This document shows positions 44,042 through 52,256 of a DNA stretch of 64,000 nt, piece by piece. Origin of the DNA: Acidiphilium acidophilum. Lineage in GTDB: Bacteria > Pseudomonadota > Alphaproteobacteria > Acetobacterales > Acetobacteraceae. Position numbers and translations under genes: made by a program. The stretch's first letter is position 1. Every line of letters begins with the position of its first letter. The stretch is from contig NZ_JAWXYB010000018.1 of the NCBI RefSeq assembly GCF_033842475.1, positions 248,001 to 312,000 of the forward strand. The letters are read 5' to 3'. Below the pieces are notes generated by a model. The model made no database searches. It was not told the origin of the DNA and saw only the letters and a program-made list of their open reading frames with translations.

Positions 44042-45587
44042 GATCGGCCGGGTGATAGGTGGTCGCGTCGGGCTCGGCCTCATTGAGGAGCGGCTCCGGG
44101 CCGCCGGTATAGACCGGGGTGCCGGAGAGGATGCCGGTAAACTGGGTGAGGGGTGCGCCGATCACGATGCCCTGCGCGGTGAGGCGGAATTCGCGGATGG
44201 TGTGTTCGTGGGGACCGCTGCGTTTTTTCACGACCGAGAGGGCGCGGCGGATGGTGCCGGCGACTTCGAAGTAGCGGAGCAGGACGACGGAATCGCTGAG
44301 ATAGCTGATGTCGAGCGGGGTTTCCGTGGTGCCGACCAGCCCGTGCTGGGCGAGGATCATGATGGTGAGAACGCCGAGCTGGCTCATGTAGCTGAGCAGT
44401 TCGTGCATCTGCAGGACGAGGAACCTGCCGTCTGGCATGGCGTTGAGGTAGCCGTTCAGACTGTCGATCACGACGATGCGGGCGTGCCCGACTTCGACCT
44501 CGTGGCGGACCTGCTGGGCGAATTCGCCCGGGGAGAGTTCGGCGGGATCGACCTGGCGGATATGGACCAGGCCGGCCTCGATCGCGGTGGTGAGGTCCAT
44601 GCCGAGGGCTTTGGCGCGGGCGCGGATGGTGCTGGCACCTTCGTCGAACGCGAAGAGTACCGAGTGTTCGCCGCGTTCCGCCGCTTCCATGACGTAGGTG
44701 AGGGCGAGGGAGGATTTGCCGACGCCGGCGGCGCCGATCAGCAGGGTGTTGGTGCCGCGTTCGAGGCCGCCGCCGAGCAGGCGGTCGAGATCGGGGTTGC
44801 CGCTTTCGGTGAAGCTGTTGTCGAAATCGCGGTGGTGTTCGGCGGCGATGAGGCGCGGGTAGATGGCGAGGCCGCCGGTTTCGATGGTGAAATCGTGGAA
44901 GCCGCCGCGGAATTTGATGCCGCGCATTTTTATGACGCGCAGGCGGCGGCGCTCGGCCCCGTAATCGATGGCGAGTTGTTCGAGCAGGACGACGCCGTGG
45001 GAGATCGAATGGACCTGGAGGTCGTTCTGGGAGGAGGAGAGGTCATCGAGCAGGATGACGGTGCAGCTGCGGCCGGCGAAGAAATGTTTCAGGCCGAGGA
45101 TCTGGCGGCGGTAGCGCAGCGGGCTCTGGGCGAGGAGGCGCATTTCGGAGAGGCTGTCGAACACCACCCGGGTGGGGTTGGTTTCGGTCACGCGGTCGAA
45201 CACCATTTTGGTGGTTTCGTTCAGCTCCATTTCCGCCGGGTGCAGGACGGTCAGTTCGCGTCCGGGATCGAGCAGGCTTTCGGGGGCGGAGAGTTCGAAA
45301 ACGTCGATCCCTTCGAGGGACCAGCCGTGGCGCTCGGCGACGCCGAAGAGTTCGACGCGGGTTTCCGAGAGGGTGACGTAGAGGGTGCGTTCGCCGTGGC
45401 GGACTCCTTCGAGCAGGAATTGCAGGGCGAGGGTGGTTTTGCCGGTGCCGGGGCGGCCTTCGTAGAGATAGACCCGATCGGCATCGAGGCCGCCGCCGAG
45501 AATATCGTCGAGCCCCTCGCTGCCGGTGGAGATGCGTGGGTTCATCTGGCCGGGGGCTGCTTGGTGGGCCGATCGTCGGTCATTCAT
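44028..45587 (-). CDS. KaiC-like double-domain RecA-superfamily ATPase
   Basis: A 519-residue protein with two KaiC/RadA-type ATPase domains. Domain 1 has Walker A YEGRPGTGKTTLALQFL at about residue 42 and VVFDSLSEMRLLA. Domain 2 has Walker A LIGAAGVGKSSLALTYV near 280 and Walker B RIVVIDSLNGYLNAMPDG. Each domain has the paired catalytic-acid segment (YVTLSETRVELFG and LFAFDEGASTIRARA). It is the size of cyanobacterial KaiC, but no kaiA or kaiB is adjacent. In proteobacteria such KaiC homologues pair with a hybrid histidine kinase; that partner is here the IS-disrupted gene overlapping its 3' end. Stress or light signalling is possible, not shown. Confidence 0.9.
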   Translation of the reverse strand: MNDRRSAHQAAPGQMNPRISTGSEGLDDILGGGLDADRVYLYEGRPGTGKTTLALQFLLEGVRHGERTLYVTLSETRVELFGVAERHGWSLEGIDVFELSAPESLLDPGRELTVLHPAEMELNETTKMVFDRVTETNPTRVVFDSLSEMRLLAQSPLRYRRQILGLKHFFAGRSCTVILLDDLSSSQNDLQVHSISHGVVLLEQLAIDYGAERRRLRVIKMRGIKFRGGFHDFTIETGGLAIYPRLIAAEHHRDFDNSFTESGNPDLDRLLGGGLERGTNTLLIGAAGVGKSSLALTYVMEAAERGEHSVLFAFDEGASTIRARAKALGMDLTTAIEAGLVHIRQVDPAELSPGEFAQQVRHEVEVGHARIVVIDSLNGYLNAMPDGRFLVLQMHELLSYMSQLGVLTIMILAQHGLVGTTETPLDISYLSDSVVLLRYFEVAGTIRRALSVVKKRSGPHEHTIREFRLTAQGIVIGAPLTQFTGILSGTPVYTGGPEPLLNEAEPDATTYHPADHAES

Positions 45588-45820
45588 TCAAATCCCCTGT
45601 GCGGTGGAGGCGGGTTCCGCAATGGTGCAGACCCGCGCGCCGATCCTGCGGGTAAGGACGAGCGGGCCGTGATGTTGCGGATATGGGCGGGTGGGACAAG
45701 GCAATCAAGCGTGAGGTCGCGTCATGTTGCGTCCATGCGCGGCGGGTTGGATACGATTTGGTAATGCATCCGCCGGGCGCTTGTTGGGAGGTGATGCACT
45801 CACCATTTTGCGATTGGAGG

Positions 45821-47189
45821 CTCAGGACTCCCCTCATTCCTATATCGTACCGAAGGTTCCATTGAAAACTGACTGTTGAGCGAGGTTTTGGGCGAAGTTT
45901 TCGATCAATGGGCGGAGACGATGCTCTGGCATATTGGGGATGAGCTCGTAGAGCATGCATCCTTGCCGAAAGAGCGAGTGGGTCCGCCGCTTTGAGGTAT
46001 TGGATTTGAGGTGCCTGTCATAGCCAAGTTCTTCTCCGGTGGCACCGAGCAGAGTGAGCAGGGCGACAGCGAAGGCATTGAGCAGCCACAGGCGATCGCG
46101 CCGCTCCGGGGTGCTGACGTGGAGGGCGCCCATCCCCATGCCGAAGCGCAAATTTTTGGTGTCGCGGAAACCCGGTTCAATGGTCCAGCGTTTCGCGTAG
46201 AGATTGATCAGTTGGCGCGCGGTATCATCGGTGGTGCTCGCGGCCACGCACCACGGTTCCTTCATACCTTTGTCCCGCACGCAAACCACCGTGCCGACGG
46301 TGAACCGTTCCGCGGTGACGGCGGCTGCGCGGAGTGTTCTGGCGCGTCCGGCGGCCATCACCCACTCAGCGGCTGGTCTGGCCTCGCCGCTCGCCGCGGT
46401 GACCAGGATATTGCCGCGAAAGCGGATCACGTAGTCGAACTTCAACTCCTCCGTCAGCACCCGGTAGAGCTTATGATCGCCGAACCCACGATCGGCGACG
46501 ATGCAGACGCTTGTTTCGGCCGGCACGATTTCCGCCAGCGCGACCAGCAAGCGGTATTCCTCTTCATTGCGCCGGTTCTTCAGATTGGCCTTATCAACCG
46601 TATGCCAGATCAGCGGCGTCGCGCGACCGTGCGAACTCAGCAGCGAGAGCATCAGCGTCGCCTGCCCATCGGCGTCGAATTCGGTCCAATCCATCGCGAC
46701 AACGATACGCTCACGCGTCCCGATCACGAACGATACCCACCGCCGCAGCACGACGTCCAGATCAATCCCGGGGTTCGAGAGCATGCGATCGACCTGCTTG
46801 ATCGCATGCTTGGTCAGTCGCCCACGTGCCAGAGCCAGCCCCTGGCCAATCGCGCCAATCGCCAGCGATGCGGTCTCGATGACCCCCAGTGTTGCTCCTG
46901 CCAGGGACAGGATCCGCTTGGCATGCAGGTCCTCCCCCAGCAAACCTTCCAGAAAGCGCTGAACATCGTCAAACGACATGGGTCTCCTCCTGGCAGCCAT
47001 CCGATCCTCCAGAAACCAGACTGATTGCCGGGCAACCTTGGAATCGTGCACCGAGGAACAAGGGCAGCCAGAAAATTCGAACGAAAAGAACCTGGATCAA
47101 CCGATCCCGATTCCTTCCGAAAATCCAACCCGGCCCTCTCGATTCTCTTTAAACGATAGTTGCGAATTCAATATGAGGGGATGAATGAG
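45821..47189 (-). mobile_element. IS4-family insertion sequence (copy C), 9-bp target duplication
   Basis: The element is 1369 bp. Its ends are imperfect inverted repeats of the form CTCA-N3-NTCCCCTCAT, and the 9-bp GATTGGAGG is repeated directly outside (45812-45820 and 47190-47198). It lies between the KaiC-like gene and the small membrane gene at 47260, in what would have been a divergent intergenic region. Its ends resemble those of copies A and B below, but its transposase differs. Confidence 0.93.
45840..46979 (-). CDS. IS4-family transposase (copy C)
   Basis: From ATG 46979, chosen because CAGGAGGAGACCC precedes it, the product is 379 residues; an ATG at 47051 is possible. The DDE residues of IS4-type enzymes appear in VVAMDWTEFDADGQATLML, CIVADRGFGDHKLYRVLTEE and the YREK-like LYAKRWTIEPGFRDTKNLRF. 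Related to, but clearly different from, the transposase of copies A and B (for example GMGMGALHVSTPERRDRLWL against GMGMAEIRIAEPERRDRLLL). Confidence 0.93.
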   Translation of the reverse strand: MSFDDVQRFLEGLLGEDLHAKRILSLAGATLGVIETASLAIGAIGQGLALARGRLTKHAIKQVDRMLSNPGIDLDVVLRRWVSFVIGTRERIVVAMDWTEFDADGQATLMLSLLSSHGRATPLIWHTVDKANLKNRRNEEEYRLLVALAEIVPAETSVCIVADRGFGDHKLYRVLTEELKFDYVIRFRGNILVTAASGEARPAAEWVMAAGRARTLRAAAVTAERFTVGTVVCVRDKGMKEPWCVAASTTDDTARQLINLYAKRWTIEPGFRDTKNLRFGMGMGALHVSTPERRDRLWLLNAFAVALLTLLGATGEELGYDRHLKSNTSKRRTHSLFRQGCMLYELIPNMPEHRLRPLIENFAQNLAQQSVFNGTFGTI

Positions 47190-47259
47190 GATTGGAGGAT
47201 GAGTCCTGGGTAGACTTTGGAAGCGTCTTTCGTGTCAATATAATTTTACGGAGGTTGTC

Positions 47260-47436
47260 GTGGGACTTATTCTGCTGATCATTCTGCTGGTCATTTTATT
47301 TGGCGGCGGCGGTGGTTATTATGGGTATAATCGGTACGGCGGCCGTGGGCTCGGCGGCGTGCTGGGGATCGTGCTGATCGTGCTGATCATCGTGTGGCTG
47401 GCTGGTGGGCTCGGGTATCATGGCGGGATGCGTTAG
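47260..47436 (+). CDS. Small Gly-rich membrane protein, DUF3309-like
   Basis: A 58-residue protein starting with GTG at 47260, seven bases after GGAGG. It has two hydrophobic helices (LILLIILLVILF and VLGIVLIVLIIVWLAGG) around a Gly/Tyr-rich loop (GGGGGYYGYNRYGGRGLGG). This pattern matches DUF3309, small inner-membrane proteins of unknown role. It stands directly beside IS copy C, which may have displaced its promoter. Confidence 0.72.
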   Translation: MGLILLIILLVILFGGGGGYYGYNRYGGRGLGGVLGIVLIVLIIVWLAGGLGYHGGMR

Positions 47437-47467
47437 AGCGGGACGGTCGGGGTTCAGGGGAGGTAGG

Positions 47468-47595
47468 AAGGCTTCTTTTTTGTAAAAAAGAAGCAAAAAA
47501 CTTCCCTTCGCTGAGGCACGGGCGTTGAAACCGGCACGGGCCCAAAGGAGCAAAGTTTTTTTGTTTCTTTTTGTTCACAAAAAGAAGTCTTGCCT
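47468..47595. repeat. Twin-hairpin intergenic repeat, copy c
   Basis: Left hairpin 47471-47494 (GCTTC stem, TTTTTTGTAAAAAA centre), right hairpin about 47564-47587 (TTTCTTTTT stem with GTTCAC loop). The inside shows AAAAAACTTCC, a GGCACGGGCG / GGCACGGGCCC pair and AAAGTTTTTTT. It lies between convergent genes ending at 47436 and 47709; no gene was found in that 272-base interval. Confidence 0.83.
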
Positions 47596-47708
47596 TGGCT
47601 TTTTTTCCTGATTCGACAAAAACTGATGGGTAGCACGCGCTACCCATCATGCGTTGTGCTTATTAGTTACGATAACGTAACGATTTAGGCGTGCGAAGTT
47701 GCCTTCGG

Positions 47709-48371
47709 TCAGGCGTAAATTTTTCGGTATTTTCGTCGGGGTGGCCAGAAGCGGTTGCCGGGGCCGAAATGGACGCCGTGGTAGTTGGCGGCGGGGATGC
47801 GGATGTCGGCGGGGTCGAGGGGAATCGGCCAGATGATGCGTTTGGGTTTCGGGTTGGGGTTGGGTTTGCGCTCGCGGCGTTGGCGGGGTGGCGGGCGGAG
47901 GTGGTCGGGGAGGTTCACGCCGAACATGCGGCAGATCGGGCGGAGGATGCGACCGAGGCTTGGCTTGGCGGCGAGCAAAGCGATCAACTCGGGGGAATTG
48001 ACGAACGCGATCAGGTCGTAATGGGCCTGTGCGGCGACGACGCCGGTGGTCGGGGTGGTCGGCAGCAGGTGCAGCAGCCAGGCGAATTGGGTGGAGAACG
48101 GCGAGGGTTTGCGCGGGCGGGAGGGTTTCGGCGGCGCGGTCTCGGGGTTGTCCGGTGTGGCTTCGCGGATCGGGCGCGGTGGCGCTGCGGGTTTGGCGGC
48201 GGAGCGGGCGAAGCGGATCACCACGCGGTTGAAATAACCCAGCAACAGGGTGACCATCGGCATTGCGGCCCGGTGGTGGTGGGCCAGCCGGACCGCCTCG
48301 CGATGAAAGCCCGCAAAGATGGCTTTGAGGGTTTCGGTCAAGGCTTCATGAGGGCGGGGTGCTTCGGTCAC
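47709..48371 (-). CDS. Hypothetical protein, Pro/Arg-rich
   Basis: The frame runs 220 residues from a GTG at 48371. I do not recognise it. The N-terminal third is helical (ALTETLKAIFAGFHREAVRL), the middle is Pro-rich and basic, then a helical FAWLLHLLPTTPTTGVVAAQ and a basic Pro-rich end (RPPPRQRRERKPNPNPKPKR) follow. No signal peptide or clear catalytic motif. The composition could be partly a high-GC artefact, but codon use and the lack of a better frame on the other strand favour a real gene, perhaps limited to close relatives. Confidence 0.5.
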   Translation of the reverse strand: MTEAPRPHEALTETLKAIFAGFHREAVRLAHHHRAAMPMVTLLLGYFNRVVIRFARSAAKPAAPPRPIREATPDNPETAPPKPSRPRKPSPFSTQFAWLLHLLPTTPTTGVVAAQAHYDLIAFVNSPELIALLAAKPSLGRILRPICRMFGVNLPDHLRPPPRQRRERKPNPNPKPKRIIWPIPLDPADIRIPAANYHGVHFGPGNRFWPPRRKYRKIYA

Positions 48372-48445
48372 ATGGGACTATAAGCATAACGGGCGGGGGG
48401 TGAGAAAGCGGGAAAAGGTTAGGGGAAGGTAAGGAAGGCGAGGGG

Positions 48446-48562
48446 GGGCTACTTTTTTGAAAAAAAGTAGCAAAAAACTTTTGTTAGTTGGGGCACGGGC
48501 GTTCGAGAGGCACGTGCCCCGAGTCAGAGAGTTTTTTGGTTCTTTTTTGCAAAAAAGAACTC
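48446..48562. repeat. Twin-hairpin intergenic repeat, copy d (compensated stems)
   Basis: Left hairpin 48448-48471 reads GCTACTTTTTT / AAAAAAGTAGC and right hairpin 48539-48560 reads GTTCTTTTTT / AAAAAAGAAC. Compared with the GCTTC/GAAGC stem of other copies, both strands of each stem have changed together, so pairing is kept. The centre has an 8-bp inverted repeat (48490-48497 and 48513-48520). The region 48372-48994 otherwise holds only a doubtful 33-codon frame (48701-48802). Confidence 0.85.
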
Positions 48563-48966
48563 ATTGCCTCGCCTCGCCTTTCTGCGGGAGGCAGGTGGAT
48601 GGGTTTTGGGGTTGTGATCGATGGGCTTCGCAAGGGCTCTGCCCATCCTACGGTTTGCTGGATTCGCGCGGACCTCGGGGGGCCGCGCGCGCCCTTCAGC
48701 ATGGACGAGACGATTCCGCAATTGGTGGAAACGCTGCTGGCGCAACAGGGGGTGCCGGGGTTGCGCTTCATCGACCGGCATGGGGTGACGGTGGCGTGGT
48801 GATGGGTGGATTATGGCTGTTCCTATTGTTTCGGCAGAGGGTGATGGGGGGAAGGGCTAGCTGTCTTTGAGATAGAATATGAAGTAAGAAGACATTGCGG
48901 AGCGTCCAAAATCTACGTCACAATGCAGTGCTTCAAAGGGGGTCGGACGGCCGTCGCGTAGAACCT

Positions 48967-48996
48967 TTGCCCCAATTGAACTTTCACCTCTATAAT
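48967..48996 (+). promoter_or_regulatory. Possible sigma70-type promoter of the dioxygenase/HEPN pair
   Basis: TTGCCC (48967-48972) and a perfect TATAAT (48991-48996) are 18 bases apart just before the dioxygenase frame. If used, transcription would start near 49003, which would make ATG 49037 (after GAAGAG) the real start rather than ATG 48995, which overlaps the TATAAT. Confidence 0.35.
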
Positions 48997-49075
48997 GACG
49001 CCGAGGGGGCTCAGCTTGCGCAGCATTCGCGAAGAGATGAATGAAAAGGGATGGGCAAAGCTACCCAGTTGGGAC
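48995..49075 (+). pseudogene. TauD-like Fe(II)/2-oxoglutarate dioxygenase, fragment 1 (N-terminus)
   Basis: Fragments 48995-49075, 50368-50862 and 52155-52256 join into a single 225-codon frame when IS copies A and B and one copy of each 9-bp duplication are removed. This first part gives 27 residues (LRSIREEMNEKGWAKLPSWD at its end). An in-frame stop at 48977-48979 limits the start to ATG 48995 or ATG 49037. The reconstructed protein has the 2-oxoglutarate oxygenase set: His79 and Asp81 in PPHTDGAHLVSPPRYIALRC, His203 in ILIDNWRTLHARGSG, and Arg215 and Arg219 twelve and sixteen residues later, where TauD-type enzymes hold 2-oxoglutarate. Its substrate cannot be inferred. Confidence 0.85.
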
Positions 49076-50358
49076 CTCACTCATCCCCTCATTACGTAGC
49101 CGGCATGGAATTGCCGAATATGCCGCTGCTGCGCAGCATTTCCGTGAACCGCCGCATCAGGGGCAGTAGCCGGTGCTTCGGCATGTTCGGGATCAATTCA
49201 TAGAGCATGCACCCCTGACGGAACAACGAGTGTGAGCGGGTCTTCGAAGTGTTGGACTTGAGCTGTCGATCCATTCCCAGGCTCTCGCCTGCCGTCCCGA
49301 GCATGGTCAGCAGCGCCATCGCAAACGCGCTGATGAGCAGCAGCCGATCGCGCCGCTCTGGTTCGGCGATGCGGATCTCAGCCATCCCCATCCCAAAACG
49401 CAAATCCTTGACGTCCCTGAAGCTGGGTTCGATCGTCCAGCGCCGGGAATATTGCTTGATCAATGTCCCTGCAGACGCCACGGCGTCACTGCTCGCCAGG
49501 CACCACGGCTCCTTCATGTCACGCGCATGTACGCACACCACGGCACCGACCTGATAGGCGTGCGAGGCGGTGACGCGCGCACCACGCAGTTTGCGCGCCC
49601 GGCCCGATTTGCCGACCCAGTCCGCCGCGGTTCGCGTCTCGCCTGCGGCATCGGTGACATGGATGTTGCCGCGGAAGCGAATGATATAGGCAAAGCCAAG
49701 CTCCGTAAGATACGCGAACAGCTTGTGGTCACCGAAGCCGCGGTCGGCCAGGATGGTCACGCGGCAGCCGGGCGGGACAACCTCCGACAGGCGGCGCAGG
49801 CAAGTATCCTCGATGGCGTTGCGCTGATCTTTCAATTCCTCTTTCCACATCGACAGCCACAACAGAGGCATCGCCCGGCCATGCTTGCTCACCAGGTTGA
49901 GCGCCAACGTTGCCTGATCGTCGCCGTCGAAATCCGTCCAGTCCATGGCAACGACGATGTCGGTCTGCGAACCCACCAGATGCGGTACCCAACGGGCGAA
50001 GCTTTCCCAGACGTCGATACTCTCGTTACTGAGCATGCGATCAACCTGCTTGATCGCGTGCTTGGTCACCAGCCCGCGCGCCTGTGCCAACGCCTGACCG
50101 ATCATCGCGACGGCGAGCGACGCGCCGGTCATCACGCCCAGTGTCGCAGCAGACAGGGAGTCAACGCGTTTGGCGTGGAGATCGTGGGCATACAACTCGT
50201 CAATGAATGCGCGGATGTCCTTCAACCGCCCACCATCACGCTTTTTCGATGCTGCAATTCCCATGATCCACCCTCATCCATGCATTCCAACGCTTGGTAG
50301 AGAATCGCAGCGAATCGGCGCAATACCTGGACCTATGGAAAATGGGGGGATTCCTGAG
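49076..50358 (-). mobile_element. IS4-family insertion sequence (copy A), 9-bp target duplication
   Basis: The element is 1283 bp. End sequences are CTCACTCATCCCCTCATT at the left and the complement of CTCAGGAATCCCCCCATT at the right. AGTTGGGAC is repeated directly outside (49067-49075 and 50359-50367). It appears identical in length and protein to copy B, which lies inverted 504 bases away. It interrupts the dioxygenase gene after codon 27. Confidence 0.95.
49092..50264 (-). CDS. IS4-family transposase (copy A)
   Basis: A 390-residue transposase with the IS4 catalytic residues in VVAMDWTDFDGDDQATLALN (Asp), VTILADRGFGDHKLFAYLTE (Asp) and YSRRWTIEPSFRDVKDLRFG (Glu, YREK-like). The start ATG follows GAGGGTGGATC on the minus strand. 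The protein is identical to that of copy B. The frame is intact. Confidence 0.94.
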   Translation of the reverse strand: MGIAASKKRDGGRLKDIRAFIDELYAHDLHAKRVDSLSAATLGVMTGASLAVAMIGQALAQARGLVTKHAIKQVDRMLSNESIDVWESFARWVPHLVGSQTDIVVAMDWTDFDGDDQATLALNLVSKHGRAMPLLWLSMWKEELKDQRNAIEDTCLRRLSEVVPPGCRVTILADRGFGDHKLFAYLTELGFAYIIRFRGNIHVTDAAGETRTAADWVGKSGRARKLRGARVTASHAYQVGAVVCVHARDMKEPWCLASSDAVASAGTLIKQYSRRWTIEPSFRDVKDLRFGMGMAEIRIAEPERRDRLLLISAFAMALLTMLGTAGESLGMDRQLKSNTSKTRSHSLFRQGCMLYELIPNMPKHRLLPLMRRFTEMLRSSGIFGNSMPAT

Positions 50359-50862
50359 AGTTGGGACGGCATATCCACAATGGTGCTTAACGAGCGTCAT
50401 CGCGATCTGTTGGGCACCGATTCGTTGCGTCCAGCACGATATTTTTTGCGACCAAAAAGCAGGGCAGACGCTAAACGTGGCACAATGTCTTCGGTAACGG
50501 GGCTTGGTCCCCAGCCACCTCACACAGACGGAGCTCACCTTGTATCGCCGCCGCGCTACATCGCACTTCGATGTGACGCAATCGGTGCCGAACCCTGCCC
50601 GACAGTTTTGTGGAGCCTAGATAAAAAGGCTTTGACGCTCTCACCACCAAAATTGCTTCTGCAACCGGGATGGGTTGTCCGCCGCTCTGCAAGCATGAAA
50701 TTCTACAGTCAGGTTCTTGAATTCATGCATGCTGGACTCTTTCGGATAAGGTTTGATCCGATTTGTATGTCATTACCGAGCATACCCAACGCAATTGGCG
50801 AAGTGGGGCAATCGCTTATCGCGAATTCAATTGAATCGCGGTATGAGTGGTCCGTTGGGGAT
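50359..50862 (+). pseudogene. TauD-like dioxygenase, fragment 2 (core with HxD motif)
   Basis: This segment, between the two inverted IS copies, encodes residues 25-192 of the restored protein, including His79-x-Asp81. It reads continuously in one frame from the duplicated SWD codons at 50359 to the duplicated VGD codons at 50854-50862. It is visibly richer in A+T than the surrounding chromosome, a sign of transfer. It has no start or stop of its own. Confidence 0.85.
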
Positions 50863-52145
50863 CTCAGGAATCCCCCCATTTTCCATAGGTCCAGGTATTG
50901 CGCCGATTCGCTGCGATTCTCTACCAAGCGTTGGAATGCATGGATGAGGGTGGATCATGGGAATTGCAGCATCGAAAAAGCGTGATGGTGGGCGGTTGAA
51001 GGACATCCGCGCATTCATTGACGAGTTGTATGCCCACGATCTCCACGCCAAACGCGTTGACTCCCTGTCTGCTGCGACACTGGGCGTGATGACCGGCGCG
51101 TCGCTCGCCGTCGCGATGATCGGTCAGGCGTTGGCACAGGCGCGCGGGCTGGTGACCAAGCACGCGATCAAGCAGGTTGATCGCATGCTCAGTAACGAGA
51201 GTATCGACGTCTGGGAAAGCTTCGCCCGTTGGGTACCGCATCTGGTGGGTTCGCAGACCGACATCGTCGTTGCCATGGACTGGACGGATTTCGACGGCGA
51301 CGATCAGGCAACGTTGGCGCTCAACCTGGTGAGCAAGCATGGCCGGGCGATGCCTCTGTTGTGGCTGTCGATGTGGAAAGAGGAATTGAAAGATCAGCGC
51401 AACGCCATCGAGGATACTTGCCTGCGCCGCCTGTCGGAGGTTGTCCCGCCCGGCTGCCGCGTGACCATCCTGGCCGACCGCGGCTTCGGTGACCACAAGC
51501 TGTTCGCGTATCTTACGGAGCTTGGCTTTGCCTATATCATTCGCTTCCGCGGCAACATCCATGTCACCGATGCCGCAGGCGAGACGCGAACCGCGGCGGA
51601 CTGGGTCGGCAAATCGGGCCGGGCGCGCAAACTGCGTGGTGCGCGCGTCACCGCCTCGCACGCCTATCAGGTCGGTGCCGTGGTGTGCGTACATGCGCGT
51701 GACATGAAGGAGCCGTGGTGCCTGGCGAGCAGTGACGCCGTGGCGTCTGCAGGGACATTGATCAAGCAATATTCCCGGCGCTGGACGATCGAACCCAGCT
51801 TCAGGGACGTCAAGGATTTGCGTTTTGGGATGGGGATGGCTGAGATCCGCATCGCCGAACCAGAGCGGCGCGATCGGCTGCTGCTCATCAGCGCGTTTGC
51901 GATGGCGCTGCTGACCATGCTCGGGACGGCAGGCGAGAGCCTGGGAATGGATCGACAGCTCAAGTCCAACACTTCGAAGACCCGCTCACACTCGTTGTTC
52001 CGTCAGGGGTGCATGCTCTATGAATTGATCCCGAACATGCCGAAGCACCGGCTACTGCCCCTGATGCGGCGGTTCACGGAAATGCTGCGCAGCAGCGGCA
52101 TATTCGGCAATTCCATGCCGGCTACGTAATGAGGGGATGAGTGAG
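50863..52145 (+). mobile_element. IS4-family insertion sequence (copy B), 9-bp target duplication
   Basis: The element is 1283 bp, inverted relative to copy A. GTTGGGGAT is repeated directly outside (50854-50862 and 52146-52154). Because copies A and B each have their own duplication, they are two separate insertions and not the ends of one composite transposon. It interrupts the dioxygenase gene after codon 192, just before the distal iron-binding His. Confidence 0.95.
50957..52129 (+). CDS. IS4-family transposase (copy B)
   Basis: A 390-residue transposase with the same residues as copy A throughout, so the duplication is recent. Intact catalytic triad as described for copy A. The stop lies 16 bases before the right end of the element. 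Confidence 0.94.
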   Translation: MGIAASKKRDGGRLKDIRAFIDELYAHDLHAKRVDSLSAATLGVMTGASLAVAMIGQALAQARGLVTKHAIKQVDRMLSNESIDVWESFARWVPHLVGSQTDIVVAMDWTDFDGDDQATLALNLVSKHGRAMPLLWLSMWKEELKDQRNAIEDTCLRRLSEVVPPGCRVTILADRGFGDHKLFAYLTELGFAYIIRFRGNIHVTDAAGETRTAADWVGKSGRARKLRGARVTASHAYQVGAVVCVHARDMKEPWCLASSDAVASAGTLIKQYSRRWTIEPSFRDVKDLRFGMGMAEIRIAEPERRDRLLLISAFAMALLTMLGTAGESLGMDRQLKSNTSKTRSHSLFRQGCMLYELIPNMPKHRLLPLMRRFTEMLRSSGIFGNSMPAT

Positions 52146-52256
52146 GTTGGGGATACAATTTTGATCGATAACTGGCGCACACTTCACGCGCGTGGCTCCG
52201 GTGCCGGGGGGGCTTTACTACGTCAATTATCACGCTGGACTTCGGGAGATTTATAA
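52146..52256 (+). pseudogene. TauD-like dioxygenase, fragment 3 (C-terminus)
   Basis: The last 33 codons supply His203 and the 2-oxoglutarate-binding arginines (ILIDNWRTLHARGSG, then GGALLRQLSRWTSGDL). The TAA at 52254-52256 overlaps the ATG of the next gene by one base (TAATG). The exact end-to-start fit shows that this was a coupled two-gene operon before the insertions. Confidence 0.85.

Noticed and set aside
48701-48802. 33-codon frame with a coding-like look (DETIPQLVETLLAQQGVPGL)
   Set aside because: No ribosome site and no recognised family; it may be a remnant. Left unannotated.
49076-52145. Two inverted IS4 copies around a 504-base segment, like a composite transposon
   Set aside because: Each copy has its own different 9-bp duplication and the enclosed segment is the middle of a split gene, so these are two separate insertions.
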